Assembly (NCBI RefSeq): GCF_014646115.1
Contig: NZ_BMMV01000007.1
Coordinates: 1 to 64,000, forward strand
Length of the DNA stretch: 64,000 bases
Source of the DNA: Streptomyces camponoticapitis
GTDB taxonomy: Bacteria; Actinomycetota; Actinomycetes; Streptomycetales; Streptomycetaceae
Direction of reading: 5' to 3'
Positions 35,092 through 43,351 of the stretch are shown here, in pieces. How positions within the stretch are numbered: the first letter of the stretch is position 1; every line of letters begins with the position of its first letter. Under the pieces are notes generated by a model. That model did not search any database and was not told where the DNA came from. It saw nothing but the letters and a program-made list of their open reading frames with translations. Made by a program: the position numbers and the translations under genes.

Positions 35092-36297
35092 GTGGCGACA
35101 ACGGAGAGTGCCATCGCCTCTGCGGAGGCGCACAGCGCGCACAACTACCACCCGCTGCCCGTCGTCGTCGCATCGGCGGACGGTGCATGGATGACCGATG
35201 TCGAGGGACGCCGCTTCCTCGACATGCTCGCCGGCTACTCGGCGCTCAACTTCGGCCATGGCAACCGACGTCTGATCGACGCCGCCAAGGCCCAGCTGGA
35301 GCGGGTGACGCTCACCTCACGGGCGTTCCACCACGACCGGTTCGCCGACTTCTGCACCCAGCTCGCCGAGCTGTGCGGCATGGAGATGGTGCTGCCGATG
35401 AACACGGGCGCGGAAGCGGTGGAGACCGCCGTGAAGACGGCCCGCAAGTGGGGCTACCGGAGGAAGGGGGTGCCGGACGGCACCGCCAAGATCATCGTCG
35501 CGGCGGACAACTTCCACGGGCGTACGACCACGATCATCAGCTTCTCCACCGACGAGGAGGCCCGTGCGGATTACGGGCCCTACACGCCCGGCTTCGAGAT
35601 CGTTCCCTACGGGGATCTCACGGCACTCGATGCGGCGATGACGGACAACACCGTCGCCGTCCTGCTGGAGCCGATCCAGGGCGAGGCCGGGGTGCTGGTG
35701 CCGCCGCCGGGCTATCTCGCAGGTGTACGTGAGCTGACCCGGGCACGGAATGTGCTCTTCATCGCCGATGAGATCCAGTCCGGGCTGGGCCGGACCGGAA
35801 AGACCTTCGCCTCCGAGCACGAGGGCGTGGTGCCCGACATGTATGTGCTGGGCAAGGCGCTCGGCGGCGGGGTCGTGCCGGTGTCGGCCGTGGTGTCGTC
35901 GGCCGAGATCCTGGGGGTTTTCCGGCCCGGGGAGCACGGCTCGACCTTCGGCGGGAATCCGCTGGCGTGTGCGGTGGCCCTTGAGGTGATCGCGATGCTC
36001 CGCACCGGCGAGTATCAGCAGCGGGCGGCGGAGCTGGGTGATCATCTCCACCACGAACTGGGGCTGATGACGACCGGTGGCGCGGTGGAGCAGGTGCGCG
36101 GCCGGGGTCTCTGGGCGGGCGTGGACATCTCCCCCTCGTACGGCACGGGCCGGGAGATCTCCGAGAAGCTGATGGATCGGGGTGTGCTGGTGAAGGACAC
36201 CCACGGGTCGACGATCCGGATCGCCCCTCCGCTGGTGATCAGCAAGGAAGACCTGGACTGGGGCCTGGAGCAGCTGCGGGCGGTCCTGACCCGCTAG
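35092..36297 (+). CDS. rocD: Ornithine-oxo-acid aminotransferase
   Basis: A 401-aa PLP enzyme of class III that converts ornithine and 2-oxoglutarate to glutamate semialdehyde and glutamate. Key features are the N-terminal H-N-Y-H-P-L-P-V-V, L-P-M-N-T-G-A-E-A-V-E-T-A-V-K, N-F-H-G-R-T and L-F-I-A-D-E-I-Q-S-G-L-G-R-T-G. The PLP lysine lies in V-L-G-K-A-L-G-G-G, and T-F-G-G-N-P-L-A-C follows. GTG 35092 lies 7 nt after GGAG; the frame is open from 35068 but that start has no site. No arginase or arginine-pathway gene lies beside it. Confidence 0.92.
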   Translation: MATTESAIASAEAHSAHNYHPLPVVVASADGAWMTDVEGRRFLDMLAGYSALNFGHGNRRLIDAAKAQLERVTLTSRAFHHDRFADFCTQLAELCGMEMVLPMNTGAEAVETAVKTARKWGYRRKGVPDGTAKIIVAADNFHGRTTTIISFSTDEEARADYGPYTPGFEIVPYGDLTALDAAMTDNTVAVLLEPIQGEAGVLVPPPGYLAGVRELTRARNVLFIADEIQSGLGRTGKTFASEHEGVVPDMYVLGKALGGGVVPVSAVVSSAEILGVFRPGEHGSTFGGNPLACAVALEVIAMLRTGEYQQRAAELGDHLHHELGLMTTGGAVEQVRGRGLWAGVDISPSYGTGREISEKLMDRGVLVKDTHGSTIRIAPPLVISKEDLDWGLEQLRAVLTR

Positions 36298-36390
36298 GGC
36301 GTCTCCGCGAAATCCCGCCCGACCCGGCGGGCGGACGGCGCTACTTCGCGGACACGCCCGAGGACCGGCCCTTCGGGGCCAGGTATCGGA

Positions 36391-36414
36391 GGCCGGCGGT
36401 CCTCGCCGCCGGCC
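36391..36414. terminator. Bidirectional terminator between rocD and the convergent ATP-grasp gene
   Basis: Perfect 9-bp inverted repeat GGCCGGCGG (36391-36399) and CCGCCGGCC (36406-36414) with a 6-nt loop, in the 157-bp gap between two convergent genes. Confidence 0.75.
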
Positions 36415-36454
36415 ACCGGCCCGCACCTCTCACTCGCCGGCCGGCGCCTCCGGC

Positions 36455-37639
36455 CTAGAGGATGACGTGCGGGAGGAAGCGGGCGTACTCATCCGTGATC
36501 AGGCCCGACGATTCGCGGATGCCGAGACCCGCCGCCTCGTTCTCGACGACCCAGGCGCCGAGCACGACGCGGTTGCCGTCGAAGTCGGGCAGTGGCGCCA
36601 ACGCCTGGTAGCAGCAGGCCTCTTGGCGTACGACCGGGTCGTGGCCCGGCTCGTGGACGGTGACTCCGGCACCCTCGCGGCCGAGCAGGGGCTTGGAGAC
36701 ATAACCCCCGTCGAGGGCGAGTTCACGCGGCCCGTCGAGATAGGCGGGCAGCAGATTCGGGTGGCCGGGATTGAGCTCCCAGAGGATCGCCAGCAGCGCC
36801 TTGTTGGAGAGCAGCATCTTCCAGGCGGGCTCTATCCAGCAGGTGCTGCCGGTGCCACCGCCGTTGTCGAGCGTGTCGATGACCTGGGGGCCGAAGCGGT
36901 CCGTGGTCAGCCACTCCCATGGATACAGCTTGAAACAGCTGCGGATGAAGCGCAGCCGCTCGTCGACGAAGCGGCCGGACAGCTTGTCCCAGCCGATCTG
37001 TTCGACGGACAGGGCCTCGGTGTCGAGGCCCGCCTGCTGGGCCGTCTCCCGGAGATAGGCGACGGTCATCAGGTCCTCGCCCAGCTCGTCGCCGTCGGAA
37101 TGGGCGAAGTGCAGGGGGCCCGGAGGAAGGAGATGGGCCTGGTGGCGCCAGGCTTCGATGAGGCGTTCATGGAGGGAGTTCCACTGGTCGGCGCCGGGGA
37201 AGCGTTCCTCCATCCAGAACCACTGGGGGCTGGCGGCCTCGACCAGGGAGGTGGGGGTGTCGGCGTTGTACTCCAGCATCTTCGCCGGACCGGTGCCGTC
37301 GTAGCGGAGGTCGAACCGGCCGTAGATGGAGGGCAGTTCGCTCCGGCGGTGCCAGGACTCGGCGACCAGCGCGGCCAGCCGGGGGTCGGTGATGCCGAGA
37401 TCGGTGAAGCGGTCGTTCTTGACGATGTGCTCGGCGGCGGCGAGGCACATCGCGTGCAGTTCCTCGACAACGACTTCGAGAGCCTCGATCTCGGGGAGGG
37501 AGAAGACGTAGTAGGCGCTCTCGTCCCAGTACGGACGCAGGGAGTCGTCCGGGTAGCGGGTGAGCGGATAGACGAGGCCCTGCTCCTCGACGGTCTGCTG
37601 CCAGCCGGGGCGTGGCTCTATGGTCCGACGTTCCATCAT
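36455..37639 (-). CDS. Glutathionylspermidine synthase family (ATP-grasp) protein
   Basis: A 394-aa protein of the glutathionylspermidine-synthase/trypanothione-synthetase ligase fold. Markers are W-D-E-S-A-Y-Y-V-F, I-Y-G-R-F-D-L-R-Y-D-G, K-M-L-E-Y-N-A-D-T-P-T-S-L-V-E, E-P-A-W-K-M-L-L-S-N-K-A-L-L-A-I-L-W, Y-V-S-K-P-L-L-G-R-E-G and a final A-W-V-V-E-N-E-A-A-G-L-G-I-R-E. The amidase half of the classical enzyme is absent, as in YjfC/YgiC-type proteins, so it is a stand-alone ligase with unknown amine or peptide substrate. It starts 18 bp after a small lipoprotein gene, a pairing also known for YgiC and YgiB. Confidence 0.9.
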   Translation of the reverse strand: MMERRTIEPRPGWQQTVEEQGLVYPLTRYPDDSLRPYWDESAYYVFSLPEIEALEVVVEELHAMCLAAAEHIVKNDRFTDLGITDPRLAALVAESWHRRSELPSIYGRFDLRYDGTGPAKMLEYNADTPTSLVEAASPQWFWMEERFPGADQWNSLHERLIEAWRHQAHLLPPGPLHFAHSDGDELGEDLMTVAYLRETAQQAGLDTEALSVEQIGWDKLSGRFVDERLRFIRSCFKLYPWEWLTTDRFGPQVIDTLDNGGGTGSTCWIEPAWKMLLSNKALLAILWELNPGHPNLLPAYLDGPRELALDGGYVSKPLLGREGAGVTVHEPGHDPVVRQEACCYQALAPLPDFDGNRVVLGAWVVENEAAGLGIRESSGLITDEYARFLPHVIL

Positions 37640-37657
37640 GGCGCTGCGACGCCCCGC

Positions 37658-37939
37658 TCAGCCGCCGCCGGTGCCCGAGCAGCCGAAGCCGCCGCGGTCG
37701 ACCGCCGACTTGTCGAAACTGCCGTCGTGGACACGGCCCTTGGTGCTCTTGCCGCCGTAGTAGTACGCGCCGGTGCCGTTGCTGTCGCAGTCGGAGCTGG
37801 ACAGTTCCTCATAGGTGTTCCGGTCGGCGCAGCGCCGGTCAGGTTCCGAACTGCAGGAGGTGATCGTCAGTGCGAGTATCCCCATGCCGCCGAGCACCAC
37901 CGTGCTCGACCGCAGCCTGCGTTGTTTCGTTGCCGCCAT
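37658..37939 (-). CDS. Small lipoprotein next to the ATP-grasp ligase gene
   Basis: A 93-aa protein with a lipoprotein signal (S-T-V-V-L-G-G-M-G-I-L-A-L-T-I-T-S-C; Cys29 after the lipobox I-T-S). The mature part is short, rich in Ser, Gly and Tyr, with paired cysteines (C-A-D-R, D-C-D-S, F-G-C-S). ATG 37939 follows GGGAGGA at about 8 nt. It is immediately upstream of the ligase gene, in the position of the DUF1190/YgiB partner of E. coli ygiC. Similarity to that family is only in size, location and composition, so the assignment is tentative. Confidence 0.78.
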   Translation of the reverse strand: MAATKQRRLRSSTVVLGGMGILALTITSCSSEPDRRCADRNTYEELSSSDCDSNGTGAYYYGGKSTKGRVHDGSFDKSAVDRGGFGCSGTGGG

Positions 37940-38217
37940 GGCGCTGTCCTCCCCCGTCCGCCGGCCGATCCATCGACCCGCCAGTCCCGTGCTCGCCGCA
38001 CACATTAGATGCCTGGCCTCCGCACGGACCAGGCGGTGCGTGAACTCTCCTCAACTCCATGCCATTTGCTCCCTTTGGAAGGGTCTGCCTTGCTGCTGTT
38101 CAGAGGTCCGCCCAGGGAGGGGCGGGTGCGGTGGGGGCGAGGATTAATCGGTGTCGTCGCGATCACCGGCTCGGGCAGGATGCGGAGGCTCGCCGTCTAC
38201 GAGGAGAACGATTCACC

Positions 38218-38877
38218 ATGCCCGCTGTACCCGGCCGCCCCGCCGATCCGACCGTGCTCCATCCGATGCCCGGCCAGTCACGGGTGGTGCTGCTGAAACC
38301 GCTGATCACATCCGAGTTGATCGAGGTCGGGGACTTCTCGTACTACGACGACCCGGACGAGCCGACGGCGTTCGAGACGAAGAACGTGCTGTATCACTAC
38401 GGGCCGGAGAAGCTGGTCATCGGGAAGTACTGCGCGCTGGGCGAGGGGGTGCGGTTCATCATGAACGGCGCCAATCACCGTATGGACGGGCCCTCGACGT
38501 TCCCCTTCCCGATCATGGGCGGTTCATGGAGCGAGCACTTCGATCTCATCACCGGGCTGCCCGGCCGGGGCGACACGGTGGTGGGCAACGACGTCTGGTT
38601 CGGCTACCGCAGCATGGTCATGCCCGGTGTCCGGATCGGCCATGGGGCGGTGATCGCCTCGGGGGCGGTCGTCGTCGACGACGTACCGGACTACGGCATC
38701 GTCGGCGGCAATCCGGCCAAGCTCATCCGCCGCCGTTACGACGACGCCGACGTCGACCGGCTGCTGACGATCGCCTGGTGGGACTGGCCCCTCGACCACC
38801 TCACCGCCCACCTGCGCACGATCATGTCGGGCAGCGTCGACGCGCTTGAGGCGGCGGCCCCGAAGCCCACGGCCTGA
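38218..38877 (+). CDS. Vat/CatB-type xenobiotic acetyltransferase
   Basis: A 219-aa left-handed beta-helix acyltransferase. It has Y-Y-D-D-P-D, the family V-L-Y-H-Y-G-P-E-K-L-V-I-G-K-Y-C-A-L, the catalytic-His block F-I-M-N-G-A-N-H-R-M-D-G, V-G-N-D-V-W-F-G, G-H-G-A-V-I-A-S-G-A-V-V and V-G-G-N-P-A-K-L-I-R. The nearest characterised relatives acetylate streptogramin A or chloramphenicol; whether this chromosomal copy gives resistance is not known. GAGGAG lies about 11 nt upstream of the ATG. It ends 6 bp from the convergent kinase-like gene. Confidence 0.9.
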   Translation: MPAVPGRPADPTVLHPMPGQSRVVLLKPLITSELIEVGDFSYYDDPDEPTAFETKNVLYHYGPEKLVIGKYCALGEGVRFIMNGANHRMDGPSTFPFPIMGGSWSEHFDLITGLPGRGDTVVGNDVWFGYRSMVMPGVRIGHGAVIASGAVVVDDVPDYGIVGGNPAKLIRRRYDDADVDRLLTIAWWDWPLDHLTAHLRTIMSGSVDALEAAAPKPTA

Positions 38878-38883
38878 TCCCCC

Positions 38884-40071
38884 CTAGGACGTGGCGGTCC
38901 TGAGGGCACGCTCGACCTCGGCTCTCGGGAACGGGGTCAGCCTGCTCTCCTTGAGAAGACGGCGGTGGAAGTCCTCCAGGACGAGAGCCGACCCCGCGTG
39001 CCGGCCGACGAGCGTGGCGACGTCGGCGCGCACACCCTCGGGACGGCGGCCCGCCGGCCAGTCGCGCAGGAGCCGGGCGTGCCGCGCGCAGTCGCGCTCG
39101 CCGTCGAGCAGATGGTGGCGGAGCAGATGCGTGGTGATGTAGCAGCGGTCGTACGAGAGATGGTCGGCGAGGAAGTCCGTCTCCGCCGGGGCGAGTTCGA
39201 AGTGTGAGCTGAGGGCGAGCCCGAAGTCGGCGAAGTAGATCAGCCGTCCGTCGGTCAGGACGTTGCGGAAGTGCGCGTCGAAGTGGACAAGACCACGGGC
39301 GCTCATGAAGTCGGCGCCCCGGGTGAGGACGGACTCGGCCCAGAGGTACGGCGACGCCTGGCCCTCCACCGGGGGCACGGCCCGCCGGTCGCCCAGCCAG
39401 GCGCCGAGCGTCCGCGGCACATGCTCCATGAACAGCACCAGGGCGGCCGTGGACCGGCCGATGGCCTCCAGCCGGCGGCGTACGGCGGGCGAACCGTCCC
39501 AGTGCGCGACAGCCTTGTCGATGCCGCCGAACTCGTCCATGAAGCCGTCGGGACGGGAGTCGGGGAGAACCCGCCAGTGGTACAGGAGCGGGAAGCCCGG
39601 GTAGGCGTCGGCGTCGCCGATGACCCAGTTGGTGGTCATGATGTGGGTGGCGAGTTCACGCCAGGCTCCGAAGCCGGAGGAGCCGATGCCGTACTGGTAG
39701 AAGAGCGGCAGGTCGAAGAGGTTGGCGGTCGACCGGGCGTGCGCCGGGCGCAGTTCGAGATCGGTCAGAGGGACCCGTTTGACGAAGACACGAGTCCCGT
39801 CGACGTCCAGCTCCACCGACCGCCCGCCCACCCCTGACCCGAGCGGGACGCCACTAGCCACGACCTCGGCGAGCCGCCGGTCGCTGAGCAGGGACAGCGC
39901 GGTGCCGACCGCCCCATGGGCGGCCAGACGCGAGCGGCGCACGACCGATGCGGTGGACGCGGCGTCGGCATCGGCGTCGGTCCCTGGTGCCTGGGCGTGC
40001 GTGGAGGCGAAGGGCGGCAAGGGATCGTTCAAGGTCGGCTCCTCATCGGTCGGCCTTCGGGTCGTGGTCAC
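38884..40071 (-). CDS. Protein-kinase-fold (aminoglycoside phosphotransferase-like) protein
   Basis: A 395-aa protein with an atypical kinase fold. Seen in order are a Ser/Ala-rich leader and G-S-G-V-G-G-R-S-V-E-L in place of a glycine loop. Then come V-F-V-K-R-V with the ATP lysine, the catalytic loop G-L-V-H-F-D-A-H-F-R-N-V-L (H-x-D ... N) and Y-F-A-D-F-G-L-A-L with the metal-binding Asp. So the catalytic residues are present. The GTG start overlaps the MocR stop by four bases (GTGA), so it depends on MocR translation. The substrate, small molecule or protein, cannot be inferred. Confidence 0.82.
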   Translation of the reverse strand: MTTTRRPTDEEPTLNDPLPPFASTHAQAPGTDADADAASTASVVRRSRLAAHGAVGTALSLLSDRRLAEVVASGVPLGSGVGGRSVELDVDGTRVFVKRVPLTDLELRPAHARSTANLFDLPLFYQYGIGSSGFGAWRELATHIMTTNWVIGDADAYPGFPLLYHWRVLPDSRPDGFMDEFGGIDKAVAHWDGSPAVRRRLEAIGRSTAALVLFMEHVPRTLGAWLGDRRAVPPVEGQASPYLWAESVLTRGADFMSARGLVHFDAHFRNVLTDGRLIYFADFGLALSSHFELAPAETDFLADHLSYDRCYITTHLLRHHLLDGERDCARHARLLRDWPAGRRPEGVRADVATLVGRHAGSALVLEDFHRRLLKESRLTPFPRAEVERALRTATS

Positions 40072-41642
40072 GGCAGCACCCGGCAGAGCGCGTCCAGCGC
40101 GCCGGCCCAGGCACTGTCCGTCGGGGCGCCGTAGCCGACCACCAGGGCGTCGCGGCCCGGTGGGACCGACGGGTGCCGGTAGACGGAGAGACCCTCGACC
40201 GCCAGACCTTCGCGGGCCGCCGCCTCGATCGTGATCCGTTCGTCGGTGCCCGGCGGCAGTTCGACCACGGCGTGCAGCCCGGCCGCGATGCCGGTCACCC
40301 GCGATTCCGGCGAGTGTTCGGCGATCCTCTCCACCAGTTGGTCGCGTCGGCGGCGGTAACGCACCCGCATCGAGCGCACATGGCGGTCGTAGGCGCCGGA
40401 GGAGATGAACTCGGCCAGGGTGAGCTGGTCCATGGCACTGGGCACCGCCATCAGATCACCCTTCGCCCTGATCACCTCCCCCACCAGCGCCTCGGGCAGC
40501 ACCATCCACGCGAGCCGCAGCCCCGGCGCGAGGGACTTGCTCGCCGTGCCCATGTACACGACGCGTTCCGGGTCCAGCCCTTGGAGGGCGCCGACGGGCT
40601 GACGGTCGTAGCGGAACTCCCCGTCGTAGTCGTCCTCCAGGATCAGCCCGCCCGCGCGCCGCGCCCAGTCCACCACCGCCGCACGCCGGTCCGGATGGAG
40701 CGCGGCACCGGTCGGGAACTGGTGCGCCGGAGTCATCAGCACCGCGTCGACGCCTCGGGGCCCTCCCCGTTCGGACACCAGCTCCCCGGTATCCGTGCCG
40801 AGTTGGTCGATCGGCAGCGCGGGGGTACGCAGCCCGGCGGCCGTCAGGGCGCCCCGGTGGAAGTCGAGCCCGTACGACTCGACGGCCACCGCCCCCGCCA
40901 CCCCCCGCGCCCGCCCCACGGGCCGGGCCGGCATCCTCCCCCGGTCCCCTTCCCCCGCACTCCCCCGGCGGGCCACGAGGACCTGGGCCATCAGCGTCAG
41001 GCCGTGGACGAACCCGGAGCAGAGGACGACGCGCTCCGGGTCGGCGTACACGCCACGCGTGCGGGCCAGATAGTCGGCGAGGACGGTGCGAAGTTCGACG
41101 CGCCCGCGCTGCTCCCCGTAGTCGAACGCCTCGTGCGACGCGGCTGTCAGCGCCCGGCGGGAAGCGGCGAGCCATTCGCCGCGCGGGAACGAGCCGAGGT
41201 CGGGCGACCCGGGCCGCAGATTGTGCGTGGGCCTCCCGTGGACGGGCCGGGCCGGCGAACCTCCCGGCGCCCGCGTGCGAGGCGCCGCCCGCCGCGCGAC
41301 CCGCGTCCCCGACCCCTGCCGCGCCGTGAGCCAGCCTTCGGCGACGAGTTCGGCGTACGCGTCGGCGACGGTGTTGCGCGCGATGCCCAGATCGACGGCG
41401 AGCGTACGGGACGAGGGCAGCCGGCTGCCGGGGACGAGCCTCCCGGTCCGTACGGCTTCGCGCAGGGCGTCCATCAGCCCCGCACGGAGCCCGGTGCCGC
41501 GCAGCTCAAGATGGAGATCGGCGCCGACGGTGACCGCTCCGCCCGTGACCCCGGTGACCTGCCGCCCGGCGCGTTCGGCCAGCTCGGTCTCCGGGGCGGC
41601 CGGCTCCTCGCCGCGTGGCGTATTGGCCCACGATTCCATCAT
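40068..41642 (-). CDS. MocR-family regulator (GntR domain fused to aminotransferase fold)
   Basis: A 524-aa regulator with a GntR winged helix near residues 50-120 (G-L-R-A-G-L-M-D-A-L-R-E-A-V-R-T-G-R-L-V-P-G-S-R-L-P-S-S-R-T-L split as two blocks, then G-I-A-R-N-T-V-A-D-A-Y-A-E-L). A Pro/Arg linker and a fold-type I aminotransferase domain follow. The PLP region is visible in I-L-E-D-D-Y-D-G-E-F-R-Y-D and Y-M-G-T-A-S-K-S-L-A-P-G-L-R, where the Lys would bind PLP. It probably senses PLP or an amine. It is divergent from the AhpD-like gene with only 47 bp between starts, so control of that gene is likely (inference). Confidence 0.92.
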   Translation of the reverse strand: MMESWANTPRGEEPAAPETELAERAGRQVTGVTGGAVTVGADLHLELRGTGLRAGLMDALREAVRTGRLVPGSRLPSSRTLAVDLGIARNTVADAYAELVAEGWLTARQGSGTRVARRAAPRTRAPGGSPARPVHGRPTHNLRPGSPDLGSFPRGEWLAASRRALTAASHEAFDYGEQRGRVELRTVLADYLARTRGVYADPERVVLCSGFVHGLTLMAQVLVARRGSAGEGDRGRMPARPVGRARGVAGAVAVESYGLDFHRGALTAAGLRTPALPIDQLGTDTGELVSERGGPRGVDAVLMTPAHQFPTGAALHPDRRAAVVDWARRAGGLILEDDYDGEFRYDRQPVGALQGLDPERVVYMGTASKSLAPGLRLAWMVLPEALVGEVIRAKGDLMAVPSAMDQLTLAEFISSGAYDRHVRSMRVRYRRRRDQLVERIAEHSPESRVTGIAAGLHAVVELPPGTDERITIEAAAREGLAVEGLSVYRHPSVPPGRDALVVGYGAPTDSAWAGALDALCRVLP

Positions 41643-41689
41643 GAGAATGGACCATACCGCTGCGCCACCCGGCGCGTAGCGTCGTGCGC

Positions 41690-42250
41690 ATGACGACCAA
41701 CGCGACCGACCGGCACTCCACCGCTCCCGCCGCCTCCGCCCCGGGCGCCGACGCCCACCCGCACGCGCACGACCGCCTCCCGGTGCACGAGCCCCGCATG
41801 GCCTGGGCGAAGGTCGCGCCCGACATCTACCAGGCGATGTTCGGACTTGAGCAGGCCGTCCGGCGGGGTATCGATCCCGTGCTGTACGAACTGGTGAAGA
41901 TCCGCGCCTCCCAGATCAACCACTGCGCCGTCTGCCTGGACATGCACACCAAGGACGCGCTCGCCGCCGGGGAGTCGGTGGAGCGGATCATCCAGCTCAG
42001 CGCGTGGGAGGAGTCGCGGCACTTCTACTCGGCGAAGGAGATGGCCGCGTTCGAGCTCACCGAGGCGGTCACCGTGCTGACGGACGGCTTCGTGCCCGAC
42101 GAGGTGTACGAGCGGGCGGCGGCACACTTCGACGAGACCGAACTCGCCTATCTGATCTCCGCGATCACCGTCATCAACGCGTGGAACCGCTTCGGAGTGT
42201 CGACGAGGACGCCCGCCGGCTACTACGCGCCGAGGACCGCCAAGAACTGA
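41690..42250 (+). CDS. Carboxymuconolactone decarboxylase/AhpD-family protein
   Basis: A 186-aa protein of the AhpD-like alkylhydroperoxidase fold. A His/Ala/Pro-rich leader precedes the core with the redox motif N-H-C-A-V-C-L-D-M-H (C-x2-C and a following His). It then has E-R-I-I-Q-L-S-A-W-E and F-E-L-T-E-A-V-T and ends A-W-N-R-F-G-V-S. Such proteins reduce peroxides or act as small oxidoreductases. ATG 41690 is seven bases after TAGCGT (41677-41682), a good Streptomyces -10 box, so the mRNA may be leaderless. It is divergent from the MocR gene. Confidence 0.9.
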   Translation: MTTNATDRHSTAPAASAPGADAHPHAHDRLPVHEPRMAWAKVAPDIYQAMFGLEQAVRRGIDPVLYELVKIRASQINHCAVCLDMHTKDALAAGESVERIIQLSAWEESRHFYSAKEMAAFELTEAVTVLTDGFVPDEVYERAAAHFDETELAYLISAITVINAWNRFGVSTRTPAGYYAPRTAKN

Positions 42251-42348
42251 CCCTCCCGTCCGCCCCTCCCGTCCGCCCTCGCGCGGACAGGACCCCCAGT
42301 GGCCCGCGCCGTGCACGCCCTCCTCACCCCCGGGATCCCGATTCAGCC

Positions 42349-43083
42349 ATGACGCTCCTGACGACCTTCCGCACTCTGCACCACGACCGTGCCGCCGAAG
42401 ACCCGCTCGTACTGCCGGGGCCCTGGGACGCGGGCAGCGCCCGCGTGTTCGTGGAGGCCGGGTTCCCCGCGCTCGCCACGCCGAGCGCGGGGGTCGCCGC
42501 GTCGCTCGGTTACGAGGACGGTGCGACCCCGCCGGACGAGATGTTCGCGGCGGTGGCCCGTATCGTGCGGGCCGTCTCCAGCTGTGACACGACCGTGCCC
42601 GTCAGCGCCGACGTCGAGGGCGGTTACGGGCTGGCGCCGGCCGAACTGGTCGCCCGCCTCCTCGACACGGGCGCCGTGGGCTGCAACCTGGAGGACTCGT
42701 CCGAGGGCGGCCTCAAGGACCCCCGGCGCCACGCCGATTGGCTGGCGGAGGTCCGCGCGGCGGCCGGGGACCGGCTGTTCCTCAACGCGCGCGTCGACAC
42801 CTTCATCCGTGGCGTGAGCGACCCGGCGGAGGCGGTCGCCCGGGCCCGTCTGTACGTCGCCGCCGGCGCGGACTGCGTGTACCCGATCGGCGCCCCGCCC
42901 GAGGCCATTCCGGCGCTCCGGGCGGGGATCGACGGTCCGATCAACGTCGGGTCGGCGCCCGGCGGTGCGGCCGAACTGTCGGAGCTGGGCAGGCTCGGCG
43001 CCACGCGCATCACCTTCGGTCCGGGGCTCCAGCGGCAGGCGATGGCGGCGGTACGGGAGGGCGCGGCCCGACTGCGCGACTGA
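42349..43083 (+). CDS. Isocitrate lyase/PEP mutase superfamily enzyme
   Basis: A 244-aa TIM-barrel protein. It contains V-L-P-G-P-W-D-A-G-S-A-R, A-T-P-S-A-G-V-A-A-S-L-G-Y, V-S-A-D-V-E-G-G-Y-G, G-A-V-G-C-N-L-E-D-S and L-F-L-N-A-R-V-D-T-F. These hold the metal-binding Asp/Glu of the superfamily. The isocitrate lyase K-K-C-G-H motif is absent, so it is closer to oxaloacetate decarboxylase/PEP-mutase-like proteins. ATG 42349 lies about 100 bp after the AhpD-like gene and may be cotranscribed. A very strong terminator follows. The reaction is unknown. Confidence 0.88.
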   Translation: MTLLTTFRTLHHDRAAEDPLVLPGPWDAGSARVFVEAGFPALATPSAGVAASLGYEDGATPPDEMFAAVARIVRAVSSCDTTVPVSADVEGGYGLAPAELVARLLDTGAVGCNLEDSSEGGLKDPRRHADWLAEVRAAAGDRLFLNARVDTFIRGVSDPAEAVARARLYVAAGADCVYPIGAPPEAIPALRAGIDGPINVGSAPGGAAELSELGRLGATRITFGPGLQRQAMAAVREGAARLRD

Positions 43084-43097
43084 CCGGGCACCGGATG

Positions 43098-43140
43098 TGC
43101 CGGATCCCCGGCGGGGCAACGGCCCGCCGGGGATCCGGCA
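43098..43140 (+). terminator. Strong terminator after the PEP-mutase-like gene
   Basis: Perfect 18-bp inverted repeat TGCCGGATCCCCGGCGGG (43098-43115) and CCCGCCGGGGATCCGGCA (43123-43140) with a 7-nt loop, 15 bp after the stop. Confidence 0.92.
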
Positions 43141-43185
43141 GATCCGGCACAGGCCCATATCCCCCATCTCGGACGGGCCCGTCGA

Positions 43186-43197
43186 GAGAGCGCTCTC
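43186..43197. promoter_or_regulatory. Upstream copy of the twin LacI-type operator
   Basis: Perfect 12-bp palindrome GAGAGCGCTCTC. Its centre lies 111 bp upstream of the centre of the identical core within the second palindrome at 43295-43310. A pair at this spacing could support DNA looping by a tetrameric or paired repressor (inference). Confidence 0.6.
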
Positions 43198-43259
43198 CAA
43201 CATCAACCTCGATCAACTCCACTGAATTTGGCGCTACTTGACCGACGTTGCCGCATCTA

Positions 43260-43310
43260 TTGACACCCTCGCGACCCGCTCCTACGTTCACGGCCAGAGA
43301 GCGCTCTCTG
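43260..43310 (+). promoter_or_regulatory. Promoter and operator of the DUF1996 gene
   Basis: A -35 TTGACA (43260-43265), 17-nt spacer and -10 TACGTT (43283-43288) put the transcription start at about 43295. Exactly there begins a perfect 16-bp palindrome, CAGAGAGCGCTCTCTG (43295-43310). CG-centred palindromes of this kind are typical LacI/GalR-family operators. The LacI-type gene at 45073 is the nearest candidate binder (inference). Confidence 0.75.
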
Positions 43311-43351
43311 ACACATCAAGGAACTCCCCCAATTCCTCCGATTGGAGTGCC

